A stretch of 64,000 nucleotides of DNA from Leguminivora glycinivorella (GCF_023078275.1 NC_062991.1:1054001-1118000), one strand, 5' to 3'; counted from the stretch's first letter, positions 45,101 to 51,142 are shown. Made by a program: numbers and translations. The notes: generated by a model not told the origin, from the letters alone.

Positions 45101-46685
45101 GTGTTTCTGAGCTAGTGAGGGGAAAAAGATGTTATTTTGATAATTTTTAGTAAGAGGTTTGACATTATGGTATTTTTTACGCAATAGTTCGGAAAGTGGT
45201 ACATTTCTTGCCGAATGGCATTTCTGCGACGCGAAACGAAAACGAAACGCCGCGAAAGGTAGTCTGGCTCTGTCGCGCCAGTACGCAAGAGCGATAGAGA
45301 TAGATATCTACGAGCGTTCCGTTTCGTGAGCGTTTGTGCCATTCGGCTACGTACCTGGGTGGCAGCCGAATCGCTCAAAACTTTACGAAACGGCGTCTAT
45401 CTCTATGTTAAGGCGCGATATCTTTCGTTTGGCGTCGGAGGCCATTTACGTCGTAACTATCATATGTTAAGTCTTACTATTTTAATAAAAACTTTTAAAA
45501 AAACTTGTATCTTCGTCTGTCAATGAAAAGAAAATTGTAGTAAGTATGTATGGAATGCATATAGACTTACTGCGTTTTAACTTTGAGAAGCAGCGTGAGA
45601 TACGAGATTTTTTCAAAGTAGTGACGATATGTCGCTTGTCGATTTAAATCAATCCCTGAAGTCGTGTCTGAATTTATCGCCACTCCTTTCGAATTTTCTC
45701 TTTTACGCACTTGTATTGTAATGTACTAGAGGTACTATTAAAATGTATGAAATGAAAAGGTATCCAAAATCACCGTACAGAAAATATAAATAAATATTAT
45801 AGGACATTCTTTCATAGGTTGACTGAGTCCCACGGTGAGCTCAAAAGGCTTCTCTTCTCGGACGATATATGTGGGCCATTTTTTTTAAAGTTGTCCACCC
45901 CACTTTTTTTTTGGATTTGGAAATTTTGATGTGGTTTCCACTCAGAATCGCGAGCTCATTCAATTCTGATAGAAGAAAAAAGTGTCCCAAGGTTTTTTCC
46001 CATTCCGTTACCGTTTTTCATACATTTTGTATGGCGGTAACGGAATGGAAGGTTCGAAAAAATGTATGGAAATCTTGGGACATTTTTTTTTCTCCTATCA
46101 GGATCGAAAGACCTCGCGATTCTGAGTATTAATCGCGTAAAAAATACCCATGTTACAAAAAAAGGGGTGGACAACTTTGAAAAAAATGGCCCATGTGAGT
46201 GTGCACGGGAAAACGTCCCAATTTGTCGATTGCTATAAAGCCGCTTTGTCAGTTTATTCATATAAAGATACAAGTAAATCTCGCCTTAATGGTAACCGAC
46301 AAAGTGGGACGTTTGACTAAACACACTCACATATTATTTCGTGGCAATTATTATGTATGTACCTATATTTTTGTGTTGTGTAAATAATTTCTGTTTTCAC
46401 TTGTCACGAATAAATGATTTCTATTTCTATATTTATATAATATACAAATAGACTCAGGAACTAATATCTGTGCTCATCACACAAATAAATGCCTTTACCA
46501 GGATTCGAACCCAGGGAACGCACTAGGCCAGACACCAGATAACTAAACTGAACCTGTACGTACATATTACAACCAAGCAAGGAATTCTAATATTGCGACA
46601 CGACTGTAATTTTCTCTTTTCCTCATTTTTTGCTGAAATGTTCCACTTTTTAATTAAAACTTACCTGTCTCACTGCATACAGCAT
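21006..46685 (-). CDS. FoxP: FoxP forkhead transcription factor, long isoform (exon 12a form)
   Basis: Nuclear DNA-binding transcription factor of the FOXP family. The joined exons are 46665-46685 (tentative), 38916-39001, 38080-38185, 37105-37308, 36226-36337, 35477-35593, 35000-35108, 34395-34573, 33811-33888, 33048-33124, 32693-32794, 31974-32113, 27564-27639, 25855-25949, 21978-22120 and 21006-21166. All junctions are GT/AG and every phase fits, giving about 601 residues. In order: Q-rich stretch (about 120-215), C2H2 zinc finger (Cys235, Cys240, His253, His258), leucine zipper with heptad Val275/Leu282/Leu289/Leu296, linker with PVRRRVSDKS, forkhead domain (about 351-434), and an acidic, Ser/Tyr-rich tail. 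In known FOXP proteins the zipper mediates dimerisation and forkhead helix 3 reads DNA. I saw no PLNL-type CtBP motif. The start codon is the least certain part; exons 2-16 are strongly supported. Confidence 0.93.
21266..21454. mobile_element. palindromic element (AGACTTATATTGACCGGGAT ends)
   Basis: The left half TATTGACCGGGATATAGACC, GTGATTACCTTTTTGA, TCGAGCTCCCGATATT is mirrored on the right half. The middle has CCGTGATCATGATGCATG. Other copies: 61999-62184 (shortened) and 11965-12170 (split by a MITE). In FoxP intron 15, close to exon 16. Confidence 0.75.
21978..22120 (-). CDS. FoxP: FoxP exon 15
   Basis: A 143-nt exon, phase 2 in and phase 1 out, with a TTGCAG acceptor and a GTAAAA donor. 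It encodes RPSMLNGYGSSGSHEVKAED, LSGADQDIKPNIYALKNEM and QASDYSNK. VKAEDLSG and DIKPN look like charged acidic tails of transcription factors (VKAE and IKPN resemble sumoylation-type contexts; this is inference). Confidence 0.88.
22491..24770. mobile_element. 2.28 kb non-autonomous element with TIR CCCAAGTAACA and internal 199-bp tandem array
   Basis: The ends are CCCAAGTAACAATTT and AAAATGTTACTTGGG, an inverted pair. No transposase-like frame inside. Much of the sequence consists of variants of TATAG/CTATA motifs. The right half is a five-unit tandem array. Insertion into a known repeat marks both borders to the base; the target duplication is AT or a few bases more and cannot be fixed because the target is itself GTAT repeats. 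Confidence 0.8.
23650..24640. repeat. tandem array, five units of 199 bp
   Basis: Landmark GCTTGTCGGGAACCTTAATA (first unit GCTTGTTGGGAAC) recurs at about 23663, 23861, 24060, 24259 and 24458, i.e. 198-199 bp apart. Units also share AGACCAGGCCTATAGCGGCT and TAAACGTTTACATCACTTCC. The last unit is followed by an inverted echo (AGCTAAAAGGTGTTACT). Confidence 0.9.
25428..25799 (-). mobile_element. tRNA-derived SINE with triplicated head end
   Basis: Full-length minus-strand member. The GCTGGGCTACCAGCGCTTCT stretch at the tRNA head is present three times in tandem (25738-25799). It lies about 55 nt past the FoxP exon 14 donor. Confidence 0.85.
25855..25949 (-). CDS. FoxP: FoxP exon 14
   Basis: A 95-nt exon, phase 0 in and phase 2 out, with a TTTCAG acceptor and a GTAAGT donor. 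It encodes GMMEECNLSYMSSEDHIMQG and AEEYPSSHDDY, an acidic, Ser/Tyr-rich C-terminal segment. A SINE begins about 55 nt beyond the donor, and a LINE fragment lies upstream in the preceding intron. Confidence 0.88.
26026..26165 (+). mobile_element. LINE 3' tail with (TTA)n end
   Basis: AAGGTTGTCTGGTAGAGATC, TTTTTAGCGATAAGACCGCC, then ACAATAAAGTATATATTATTATT. Confidence 0.65.
26282..27075 (-). mobile_element. 5'-truncated LINE: zinc knuckle and restriction-like endonuclease end of pol
   Basis: The minus-strand frame from about 27065 reads CRACRRPGESLRHIISGCSH (CCHC-type knuckle), then YLPAPVLENGRATLYWDRSI, KPDIVIIDRPQRRAVLVDIT with a following Lys-rich stretch, and ends RRFLSLQP at a stop near 26472. 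PD..(D)..K fits the restriction-like endonuclease at the C-terminus of R2/R4-type LINEs. A 3' UTR follows, with an ATAATAAT tail near 26285. Reverse transcriptase domain missing. Same strand as FoxP, inside its intron 13. Confidence 0.8.
27100..27267 (+). mobile_element. second SINE-like family, fragment
   Basis: AACTTAGCCACAAACTAAAC to CTTACCGGGATTCGAACC; abuts the other SINE. Confidence 0.65.
27268..27522 (-). mobile_element. tRNA-derived SINE, internally deleted, beside or inside another SINE
   Basis: Retains B-box (GATTCGAACCCGCGACC) and body. The left junction is directly in the GGGATTCGAACC end of a second SINE-like repeat (27100-27267). Confidence 0.8.
27564..27639 (-). CDS. FoxP: FoxP exon 13
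   Basis: A 76-nt exon, phase 2 in and phase 0 out, with a TGACAG acceptor and a GTATAT donor. It encodes FMGAQSPPMMTSPHGYSEAL and KRNLQ. The phase accepts exon 12a (Gly codon) and would also accept 12b. SINE sequence ends about 40 nt downstream of its donor. Confidence 0.85.
28128..28965 (-). other. AT-rich sequence downstream of isoform-b stop (probable 3' UTR plus intron)
   Basis: Immediately follows the stop of the isoform-b terminal exon in the transcribed direction. AT-rich, no repeat family recognised, no coding frame. It is the expected place for the 3' UTR of that isoform; no clear poly(A) signal could be chosen. Confidence 0.4.
28966..29104 (-). CDS. FoxP: FoxP isoform-b terminal exon
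   Basis: A 139-nt coding piece ending in TAA. It starts after ATACAG preceded by a pyrimidine-rich tract, and its first base completes the codon left open by exon 12b (CA+C, His). It encodes NFVSKYYTGSVPHKSWPGYK, then GMFSSIKDHD and an acidic end GDDVDDYIPDKN. The amino-acid make-up is protein-like and there is no repeat similarity. The 77-nt intron before it is a usual insect short-intron length. The function of this tail is not known to me. Confidence 0.7.
28966..46685 (-). CDS. FoxP: FoxP short isoform using alternative forkhead exon 12b and its own terminal exon
   Basis: Shares exons 1-11 with the long isoform, then uses 29182-29348 (exon 12b) and 28966-29104 (terminal exon), giving about 498 residues. 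Exon 12b enters in phase 0 like 12a and leaves in phase 2 at a GTAAGG donor. A 77-nt intron with a pyrimidine-rich end (CTTTTTTCTTTGTCTGG then ATACAG) leads to the terminal exon, whose first base completes the split codon and which is open to a TAA. The second half of the forkhead domain is replaced, an AT-hook (RGRPRK) is added, and the C-terminus ends DDYIPDKN. Fly FoxP is known to make isoforms with different forkhead C-terminal parts, so this fits family behaviour. The joining is deduced from the sequence, not from transcripts. Confidence 0.8.
29182..29348 (-). CDS. FoxP: FoxP exon 12b (alternative forkhead exon with AT-hook)
   Basis: A 167-nt exon, phase 0 in and phase 2 out, acceptor TTGTAG, donor GTAAGG. 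It encodes NAIRTNLSLHKCFVRYEDDF then GSFWMVDDAEFVKRRHLS and RGRPRKYEP. It aligns residue for residue with exon 12a through KRR, so it is a diverged tandem duplicate used in its place. The helix-3 His is Thr (RTNLS). RGRPRK is an AT-hook, a minor-groove binding motif. If the donor were not used, a TAA follows at once (CAG TAA). Confidence 0.88.
30436..30499. repeat. perfect inverted repeat, 30-bp arms, 4-nt loop
   Basis: Left arm CGTATCAGTGTAATAAATGT plus ten more bases, loop AATA, right arm an exact reverse complement. Inside the FoxP intron between exons 12a and 12b. Confidence 0.9.
31150..31250 (-). pseudogene. FoxP: more decayed partial copy of FoxP exon 12a
   Basis: Recognisable by GACGAAGTGGAATTCACCGC, the flanking CACTGCTACAAGATAC-like sequence and AATAAGACTAGTAAT; several stops. 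Older than the copy at 31491. Confidence 0.65.
31491..31637 (-). pseudogene. FoxP: broken partial copy of FoxP exon 12a
   Basis: Carries the wing part of exon 12a plus downstream intron (ACCGTGGACAAAGTG, AAGCGCCGGCCGCAGCGGGC) but lacks the recognition-helix half, and has a TAG where exon 12a has the Glu codon of DEVEF. No acceptor is kept. It lies in the intron after exon 12a. Confidence 0.8.
31730..32113 (-). other. FoxP: possible intron-retention reading frame after exon 12a
   Basis: If the donor at 31974 is not used, the frame continues about 81 codons past exon 12a to a stop at 31730, for a form of about 524 residues. The added tail starts GYGPRCRP and becomes rich in Thr/Lys/His (TSKRHTDTKKHLN), because it reads through the TTTAGTGTC-like repeat. 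Fly FoxP has a reported intron-retention form, but the repeat-derived tail argues for chance openness. Confidence 0.3.
31974..32113 (-). CDS. FoxP: FoxP exon 12a (canonical forkhead recognition helix and wing)
   Basis: A 140-nt exon, phase 0 in and phase 2 out, with an AACAG acceptor and a GTACGG donor. It encodes NAVRHNLSLHKCFMRVENVK then GAVWTVDEVEFYKRRPQ, nearly the vertebrate FOXP sequence. It contains the Arg-His-Asn of the recognition helix; the Arg corresponds to the residue mutated in human FOXP2 R553H. It joins exon 13 in frame. Two decayed partial copies lie downstream, at 31491-31637 and 31150-31250. Confidence 0.96.
32693..32794 (-). CDS. FoxP: FoxP exon 11 (forkhead helices 1-3)
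   Basis: A 102-nt exon, phase 0 on both sides, with a TTTCAG acceptor and a GTACGT donor. It encodes AIIESPDKQLTLNEIYNWF and FRRNAATWK. The hinge position that is Ala in vertebrate FOXP (FAYFRR) and Pro in most other Fox proteins is Cys387 here (FCYFRR). This is the last exon shared by all forms; the next exon is 12a or 12b. Confidence 0.97.
33048..33124 (-). CDS. FoxP: FoxP exon 10 (start of forkhead domain)
   Basis: A 77-nt exon, phase 1 in and phase 0 out, with a TTTCAG acceptor and a GTTGGT donor. It encodes RNREFYKSADVRPPFTYASL and then IRQ, the conserved opening and helix 1 of the FOXP forkhead. Confidence 0.97.
33811..33888 (-). CDS. FoxP: FoxP exon 9 (linker)
   Basis: A 78-nt exon, phase 1 on both sides, with a TTTCAG acceptor and a GTAAGT donor. 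It encodes NEGTSPGPVRRRVSDKSGVA. The PVRRRVSDK part matches the conserved basic linker (RRRYSDK-like) just before the FOXP forkhead domain. Confidence 0.93.
34058..34180 (-). repeat. partial duplicate of the FoxP exon 8 3' end and donor
   Basis: Matches 34349-34470, including ATCATCAGCCGAAACATCC and the CATG/GTTAGT donor. A shorter third echo is near 34253-34300. Confidence 0.75.
34395..34573 (-). CDS. FoxP: FoxP exon 8 (zinc-finger histidines and leucine zipper)
   Basis: A 179-nt exon, phase 2 in and phase 1 out, with an ATCTAG acceptor and a GTTAGT donor. It encodes HLEAAHTLDDRSAAQARVQM and then QVVAQLELQLRRERDRLAAM. The zipper heptad is Val275, Leu282, Leu289, Leu296. In vertebrate FOXP proteins this zipper is required for dimerisation and DNA binding. 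After it comes a His/Ser-rich tail (SSHHQPKHPHG). A partial duplicate of the 3' end and donor lies about 290 nt downstream. Confidence 0.96.
35000..35108 (-). CDS. FoxP: FoxP exon 7 (C2H2 zinc finger)
   Basis: A 109-nt exon, phase 1 in and phase 2 out, with an ATGCAG acceptor and a GTATGT donor. It encodes HPLFGRGVCKWPGCD and DDYQAFL. The two cysteines (C-X4-C) of the FOXP zinc finger are here; the two histidines (KHLEAAH) come from exon 8. This is a hallmark FOXP segment. Confidence 0.96.
35477..35593 (-). CDS. FoxP: FoxP exon 6 (poly-Q region)
   Basis: A 117-nt exon, phase 1 on both sides, with a CCTCAG acceptor and a GTTTGG donor. It encodes the glutamine-rich block (SLQQQLGAQQQQLVQQLQAV) and ends LSVPPNAPPG. 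Poly-Q before the zinc finger is typical of FOXP proteins; this one is short and interrupted. Confidence 0.93.
35755..35962 (-). mobile_element. LINE 3' fragment (copy-2 counterpart of 1233-1440)
   Basis: Same insertion in the other copy, hence older than the duplication or shared by both haplotypes. It carries a few base differences, including one that changes the run before the stop. Confidence 0.6.
36226..36337 (-). CDS. FoxP: FoxP exon 5
   Basis: A 112-nt exon (phase 0 in, phase 1 out) with a GAACAG acceptor and a GTAAGA donor. It encodes a Gln/Leu-rich helical segment (HLSSEAAKRQLEQSRLQDQI) followed by LPPPDASPG. It continues the Q-rich region before the zinc finger. Confidence 0.88.
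36510..36592 (+). mobile_element. short LINE tail present only in copy 2
   Basis: CTGGTAGAGAATGCCTTAAG, CATTATATCCACCATTTGTA, then GTGCAATAAAGAATAAATAA. Copy 1 has unrelated sequence here. Confidence 0.55.
37105..37308 (-). CDS. FoxP: FoxP exon 4 (Ser/Pro then Gln-rich)
   Basis: A 204-nt exon, phase 0 on both sides, with a TTCGCAG acceptor and a GTGAGG donor. It encodes 68 residues: a Ser/Pro/Ala-rich half (ASAPTSPTAGSAHSS) followed by a helix-prone Gln/Leu/His half (LLAMQLLDQHSQLQALMKQ). The second half resembles the glutamine-rich region of other FOXP N-termini. Two alternative frames are also open across it but contain stops once exon phases are applied. Confidence 0.88.
37381..37523. mobile_element. 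143-bp MITE, copy-2 counterpart
   Basis: Orthologous position to 3241-3383 in the other copy of the block. Confidence 0.8.
38080..38185 (-). CDS. FoxP: FoxP exon 3 (Arg-rich, GC-rich)
   Basis: A 106-nt, very GC-rich exon between a TTTCAG acceptor and a GTACGT donor. Phase 2 in and phase 0 out, which matches exons 2 and 4. It encodes an Arg/Ala-rich piece (EESGRWGGEAARRRRR then HEPLALAR). A different frame that contains an ATG (ETMSLSLLHG) is also open but does not fit the phase of exon 4. Copy 1 carries two small indels in this exon that together keep the frame. Confidence 0.7.
38412..38702. mobile_element. fold-back MITE, copy-2 counterpart
   Basis: Same insertion as 4275-4565 in the other copy, differing mainly in homopolymer lengths. 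Confidence 0.75.
38916..39001 (-). CDS. FoxP: FoxP exon 2
   Basis: An 86-nt exon between a CCTTAG acceptor and a GTTTGT donor, phase 0 in and phase 2 out. It encodes about 28 residues beginning GPEPALNS and ending SFELDRCLD. It is part of the poorly conserved FoxP N-terminus. The copy-1 equivalent at 4774-4859 encodes the same peptide. The assignment depends on phase agreement with exon 3 rather than on a recognised domain. Confidence 0.7.
39045..39225 (+). mobile_element. 187-bp interspersed repeat (copy-2 counterpart of 4904-5090)
   Basis: Same site and orientation as in copy 1, with a short internal deletion. Confidence 0.75.
39314..39436 (+). mobile_element. LINE 3' tail (copy-2 counterpart)
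   Basis: Same insertion as 5176-5310, with a deletion after the AATAAA end compared with copy 1. Confidence 0.65.
40610..40855 (-). mobile_element. microsatellite-ended interspersed repeat
   Basis: Minus-strand full-length member (ACATACATATAATCACACCT start, GGTGGTGAAATTCTTAACCC end). Confidence 0.72.
41037..41217 (+). mobile_element. 187-bp interspersed repeat
   Basis: Full-length member of the family, flanked on the right by TTTTTTATACATACATACAT of another repeat. Confidence 0.75.
41220..41325 (-). mobile_element. microsatellite-ended interspersed repeat, fragment
   Basis: CATACATACATACAATCACG to CACTCTTGGCAAATAAGGGG. Confidence 0.65.
41490..41735 (+). mobile_element. microsatellite-ended interspersed repeat (GGTGACAGG ... 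GTATGTATG family)
   Basis: Starts GTGGTGACAGGTTAAGAAAT, contains CACCCCCTTTCTTCCCGTGG, GGCGAGAGGCTGGCAACCTG and TACCCCTTTATGGGATACAG, and ends in GTATGTATG. Non-coding. Other copies or fragments: 2745-2870, 22318-22490, 36885-37013, 40610-40855, 41220-41325, 43626-43865, 48535-48585, 54770-54850, 55905-56145 and, much decayed, 58890-59080. Confidence 0.75.
42536..42804 (-). mobile_element. tRNA-derived SINE, slightly truncated
   Basis: Same family, minus strand, missing the A-box end. Confidence 0.8.
43110..43320 (-). mobile_element. TTATAAGTTTGACGTGTC family repeat
   Basis: CGATTTTCATGAAACACACA, GTTCGGGAACTACGATACTA, CAGACACGTCAAACTTATAA. Confidence 0.7.
43501..43930 (+). mobile_element. 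second SINE-like family interrupted by another repeat
   Basis: The left part (43501-43625, to CATACTTATATACATAGA) and right part (43866-43930, from ATACATAGAAAACATGCATG) are separated by a GTATGTATG-ending repeat copy at 43626-43865, so this is a nested insertion. Confidence 0.65.
44700..45125 (-). mobile_element. same interspersed repeat, longest copy
   Basis: ATAGTTATTTGTTATACAAG start; includes an extra GAATTGAAAAACGAGCAAGT block also seen at 15230-15300. Confidence 0.65.
45490..45626. mobile_element. 143-bp MITE family, left end eroded
   Basis: Matches the family from ACTTTTAAAAAAACTTGTAT to CAAAGTAGTGACG; the left CGTCACT is gone. Confidence 0.7.
45786..45870 (+). mobile_element. second SINE-like family, 5' fragment
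   Basis: AAATAAATATTATAGGACAT to GGACGATATATG; immediately followed by a fold-back MITE at 45872, whose insertion split it. Confidence 0.6.
45872..46193. mobile_element. fold-back MITE with TGGGCCATTTTTTTTAAAG ends
   Basis: Almost fully palindromic over 320 bp. Ends TGGGCCATTTTTTTTAAAGT and ACTTTGAAAAAAATGGCCCA, with GTTGTCCACCCC and its complement next. It is related inside to the GAGCATTTC family (TCAGAATCGCGAGCTC). A second copy is at 54991-55300. Confidence 0.78.
46436..46512 (+). mobile_element. second SINE-like family, 3' fragment
   Basis: GACTCAGGAACTAATATCTG to CAGGATTCGAACCCAGGGAA. Confidence 0.6.
46665..46685 (-). CDS. FoxP: candidate FoxP first coding exon (MLYAVRQ)
   Basis: A consensus donor (AGACAG then GTAAGT) follows an ATG that reads MLYAVRQ and ends in phase 0, the phase needed by exon 2. 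The context before the ATG is ACCGAG. The frame stays open upstream to a stop at about 46750, so the ATG could be internal to a longer exon, or the whole piece could be 5' UTR. The intron to exon 2 would be about 7.7 kb. I chose it because no other nearby donor fits as well. It rests on splice signal and phase only. Confidence 0.4.
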
Positions 46686-47044
46686 CTCGGTATCTTCTCT
46701 CTCGCTCCCGCACAAATCAATAAAGTGTCCTCCGTCTCGCTCGCACACCAATTCTTATCGACGTTTAATTAACTATCAGTCGTTTCATTTTAATTAATAT
46801 TTTTAATTAATGTATTTTTCTTTGTTATAAGTTATTTCGTGTCATTTTGGAAGACTGGAATAATTTTTTTTTTAGATTTTGTTCCGGTACATTGTTAACA
46901 ACATAATAAAAAAAAAATAGGAAAACTTTTCCTTTGTTGTTGAAATTTTGAGAATTAATGAAAATAATAAATTATAATAAAAAGCTGCAAGTGAAATTTT
47001 TTGAACCGCTATAGAACAGACTTGAATTTTCCTCGAATTTATAA

Positions 47045-47225
47045 ATCCATACTAATATTATAAATGGGAAAGTGTGTGTCTCTGTTTGTTTGTCCGTCTT
47101 TCACGGCAAAACTGAGCGACGAATTGACGTGATCTTTTAAGTGGAGATAGTTGAAGGGATGGAGAGTGACATAGGCTTCTTTTTGTCTCTTTCTAACGCG
47201 AGCGAAGCCGCGGGCAAAAGCTAGT
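47045..47225 (+). mobile_element. 187-bp interspersed repeat
   Basis: Full-length member in the putative first intron of FoxP. Confidence 0.75.
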
Positions 47226-47509
47226 GTATAATATATGCTAAAGATTGAATGACCTAATATTTACATACATATTGTTTTTTAAATCTGCACGTACAAATAA
47301 ACATATAACATAAATATAAATTGTATGAAATGTCACGTTTAAACGTAAAGTTATAATAAAAGTACGAAAATATACACGAAATAATCCACAATTCAGTAAT
47401 ATAAATTCAAAAATGTAATGACAAAAAATGCGTTAGTGCGTTTCCACATTATCCGATCCGATATCGGATATCGGAAGGATTTCAAAGGCGGCTTTAATGT
47501 TTTTTTTTT

Positions 47510-47640
47510 TATACCATTTCGGTGGGAAATAGGTATACGGCCCGCCTGATGGATAGCGGTCACCGTAATCTATTGACGCCTTCAACTCAAGGGGTGTCAC
47601 ATGCGTGTTGCCGACCCATTAGAAACTTATGTATATATCG
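47510..47640 (-). mobile_element. LINE 3' tail fragment (same family as 1161-1240)
   Basis: Matches the tail with ATACCATTTCGGTGGGAAAT and CGCCTGATGGATAGCGGTC, then diverges. Confidence 0.5.
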
Positions 47641-48089
47641 GTCCTACATCTGATATAAGATAACGCACTAACGTATTGCTTAATTTTGTTACATTTTTTC
47701 TAATGCAAATTTATTCTAGTTACTCCATATTCTCATTTTTAAATAAATGATCTGCTGTCCGTCCGTCCGTCCGCGGATAAAGTATTGATCTTTTGGTACC
47801 AATATGTATAAAAAAATATATTGTTGGATAGGTATTTAAAAATGAATAAGGGTTTAAAGAAAGAGTCAGAAAATAAAACCTTTACGTATAAAGAAAAAAT
47901 TAAAAGGTTCAGTAGTTTTTGACGAACCAACCCTACACTGATAAATTATCAATAAAGTATTGATCTTTGTTAAAAAAAAAGATTTTGAAAAGAAAGAGTC
48001 ATAAAACATATAATACATAACAATAGCACATAAATACGTATAATCCTTCACGATTTCAGCATTTCAGCCCCTTTTGAGTGTCGGTTTCG

Positions 48090-48175
48090 CCCCCTGAACA
48101 GCGACGGGGCCGGCCAATCACAGCGCGCCGCTGAAAAGCGCCACGCCCACCCGCTGTAGAGAGACGCCTAGTCAC
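48090..48175 (+). promoter_or_regulatory. CpG- and CCAAT-rich promoter-like island
   Basis: Contains GGCCGGCCAATCACAGCGC, a GC box-like CCACGCCCACCC and AGAGACGCCTAGTC. The first part matches the minus strand at 56.75 kb, the last part matches 60295-60310. No gene follows that I can identify. Confidence 0.3.
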
Positions 48176-49477
48176 TATGTTTATATTTGTGATACTTATT
48201 ATATGTAAGTGATTTTGTCTGCATGAAATTAGGTGGACCAGTGTGCGTAGTAGATTAGATTGTTCATAAAGTCTGCTTGAAAGCACACGAATCCATACTC
48301 ATACTCATTTATTTATAATATTGTTACATATTACACGTGAAAATGTATTTACATGATTATTACATGGTGTATTAAAATTAATAATTATATTAGTAGTAAT
48401 TGGTAGTAATTATAGTTAAAATTGTCAAAATATGCCAATACATTATCAAATGAAATCAAGGAATATTAAAATGAAATGAATACAGTCATTTAAATAATGT
48501 AAAATTCGTTAAAGTAAATGGAAATCCGTGATCTCGCCTAGGCCCTTCTGGGAAACAGGCGTGATTGTATGTATGTATGTATGTAAAATTCGTTCATATC
48601 GTGAAAAGCGTGGGTGAGAAGCCATTTTTTTTAAAGTACGTGTGAATTGATTTAAAGATTCTATACAGGTAATATCTTTGGGTAGTTTCTTAAAAATCTT
48701 GGGACCTTGTACCTGCATAGTCTTGGAGGCATACGTATTTGTGTAAAATTATATGGGGCAATGTTACTAAGTTGCCTACAGATTTGTCTGCATATAAAAT
48801 GATGCGAAGCACTGTATAGGTACAAACGGTATCTAAATTTGTGTTAAAAGAAATATTAGCGTATGTTTTCAGTAAAAATATTTAAAAAAAATCGTAAGCT
48901 CTTCAAACTAACCAACCCTTGATACAAATTCTTTATTCCAATTTTCATACAAATTGCTTCATTCAATGTAGGCTGTCAACAGTATGTTTTGCTATCACTC
49001 TCATCACAGTAGGAGCCAGATAGATGTGTGTGATAGGGTCACAGTTCTAACCTAACCTAACCTATTTTTCTGGTAGCAGCGCGTTGTGTGTAGGGAATCA
49101 CAGTTCTAAGCTAATCTACTTTTCTGGTAAATGATGGATCTAATTTACTGTACAATTTTTTTTATTCTAACTGTGCTTTAGAAATAATTAATTTGTGTTA
49201 TACAATTTATTTATTATCGGAAATAAGCATTATACTAAAAGTATGTTATAATAAATGTTTTTCGAAAAAATGATCATTATATTAAATAAGAATTATACAA
49301 TTTGTTAGTATATTATTTGTTGTTATATGATTCAATAATTATATCAAATGATCGTTATAACGACTAAAAATATATCAAAAAAAGTTATATCGATCGATAC
49401 GCACCCGGAGCCAGCATATAGAAATAAGATTTCTTTACGTTAGAGATTGATAGATAGGTTTAACTAAGGACCATATA

Positions 49478-49718
49478 ATACCGGGACAAACAAAGCCCTT
49501 ACAAAAAGTGTAACCCTGAAATGTATATGCCTTTTAGGCTTAAAACTAGATGGCGCTGTTTCGCAGCCTGAAAGTGGCCAAAAGCATATTTTCCCGAAAT
49601 ATTTTTGCGTCTTTTTATATCACGTCAATACACATTTTGCAAAACAATAATTTGTAGGCATCATCCACTAGTCATGATAGTATCTGATAGATGGCGCTAA
49701 AAAATGGAGGTACGATTC
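49478..49718 (+). mobile_element. GGCGCTAAAAA-ended repeat, uninterrupted
   Basis: ATACCGGGACAAACAAAGCC start, CTAGATGGCGCTGTTTCGCA, then GATGGCGCTAAAAAATGGAG end. Confidence 0.65.
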
Positions 49719-50118
49719 TTTGTACGAAGATTGTATATGTACACCGTGTTTCACTTAACACTAAAAACCTGAAAACCGTTTGTTCAGAATCGAGAGTAGA
49801 ATCGATTGAGCTATATCTTGATGGGGGTAATATTTTTTGTTTTAATTTGTATTATTAGTTATGGTTTACGTGCCCATTCTACAAATTCGTAATACAACAT
49901 TGTGCATATCATATTGAGGTTGTATACCTTTTTCATTATTTAGGGGTATTAATACTGGTTGGTTACTTGGACGATTATTTTTTCCGCTACGAGTTTGACG
50001 TTGTGCGTCACTTTAATTTTAAAGTTTATCATAAGTCATAACAAATTGAACTCTTACCTAATTACAACCTTGTCATTTTGAATGTTAGGTTTAAATTTGC
50101 TTACTGCGTCACCTGTCC

Positions 50119-50205
50119 AATTTGAAGTTTACTGTTTACTGTGGTGTCACAGTAAACAGTAAACTTCAAATTCAGTTTAACGTGTCTTTAAAGCACGTTA
50201 AACTG
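50119..50205. repeat. two adjacent perfect hairpins
   Basis: Hairpin 1: 25-bp arms (AATTTGAAGTTTACTGTTTA start), loop GTGT, 50119-50172. Hairpin 2: CAGTTTAACGTG / CACGTTAAACTG, 9-nt loop, 50173-50205. No bases lie between them. Confidence 0.85.
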
Positions 50206-51142
50206 TGTATAACGTGCTTTACAGTGACATATTGGTAAACCTTATGTCGTTGCAGTAACGTACACAATTAATCAGTTTTAAGGTTTACGATGGTAGCTAG
50301 CAATTATTTTATTGAGTGTAGAGTTAAAAGTCGAGTAGAGCTGCACAGAAAATTAAATATTCAATTTAAAAAAAAATCAATTAAAAAATTAAAAAAAAAT
50401 CATCAAATTAAAAAATGAATATTCTAGATACGTTTAAAAAAATAAAAATCAGTTGGGGTGTCTGAGGTTTTGAGTGATACCGGAAACACGTGTATAAATA
50501 ATCCTTAGTTTAACGTAGAAATTGTATACATCCCTACGGATGAAATGTTAGCAAATGTGTTCACGAAGCCAAAAATTTAGGAACCGGTTCCCGGTTCTTT
50601 TCATAATATCGGATTTATTCATTTTTTAAATTGTATCTGTGTTTGTGCAAGCACAAGATACGTCAAGATACTCGTCAGCTTTATAATTATATCCCTAGGT
50701 TTAATCCAGTGGCTTGAACGTATTATAATTATATTCCTAGCCATGATGATGCCCACGTTATGAGGGGTAAGATAGCAATTAATCGCTTTCGTTTAACTAT
50801 GTTACGACATATAATTATATCCCTAGGAGTTTATCTATCTTACTGTAACGTCAAGATACTGGCCATCTATAAACTTTAATTATTTTTAAAATCGGGACTT
50901 AATTGCGTATGACTACATATTAAACTGACTTACGTTTATCCAACGTTTCAGGACGGCGTTGTCCCCGTGCGTGGTCGATTTTAAAAATAATTATGTGTAA
51001 TTTAATCGTGAAAGTTTAAATCAGTATCTATAAACTTTGTCACCACGGTTCAACTATCAAAAAATACTACCAGCGACACTCTTAACTAATCATCGGTAGG
51101 CTTTATGTCATTTTAATAAGGATTACAAATGACTGTACAAAC

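Noticed and set aside
45956..46273. 105-codon minus-strand ORF (and its plus-strand partner)
   Set aside because: Both strands are open because the region is a palindromic MITE.
49047..49063. Run of CCTAA units resembling the insect telomere repeat
   Set aside because: Only about three units, and AACCTAACC is frequent in the surrounding insect-type sequence; no support for a telomeric origin.
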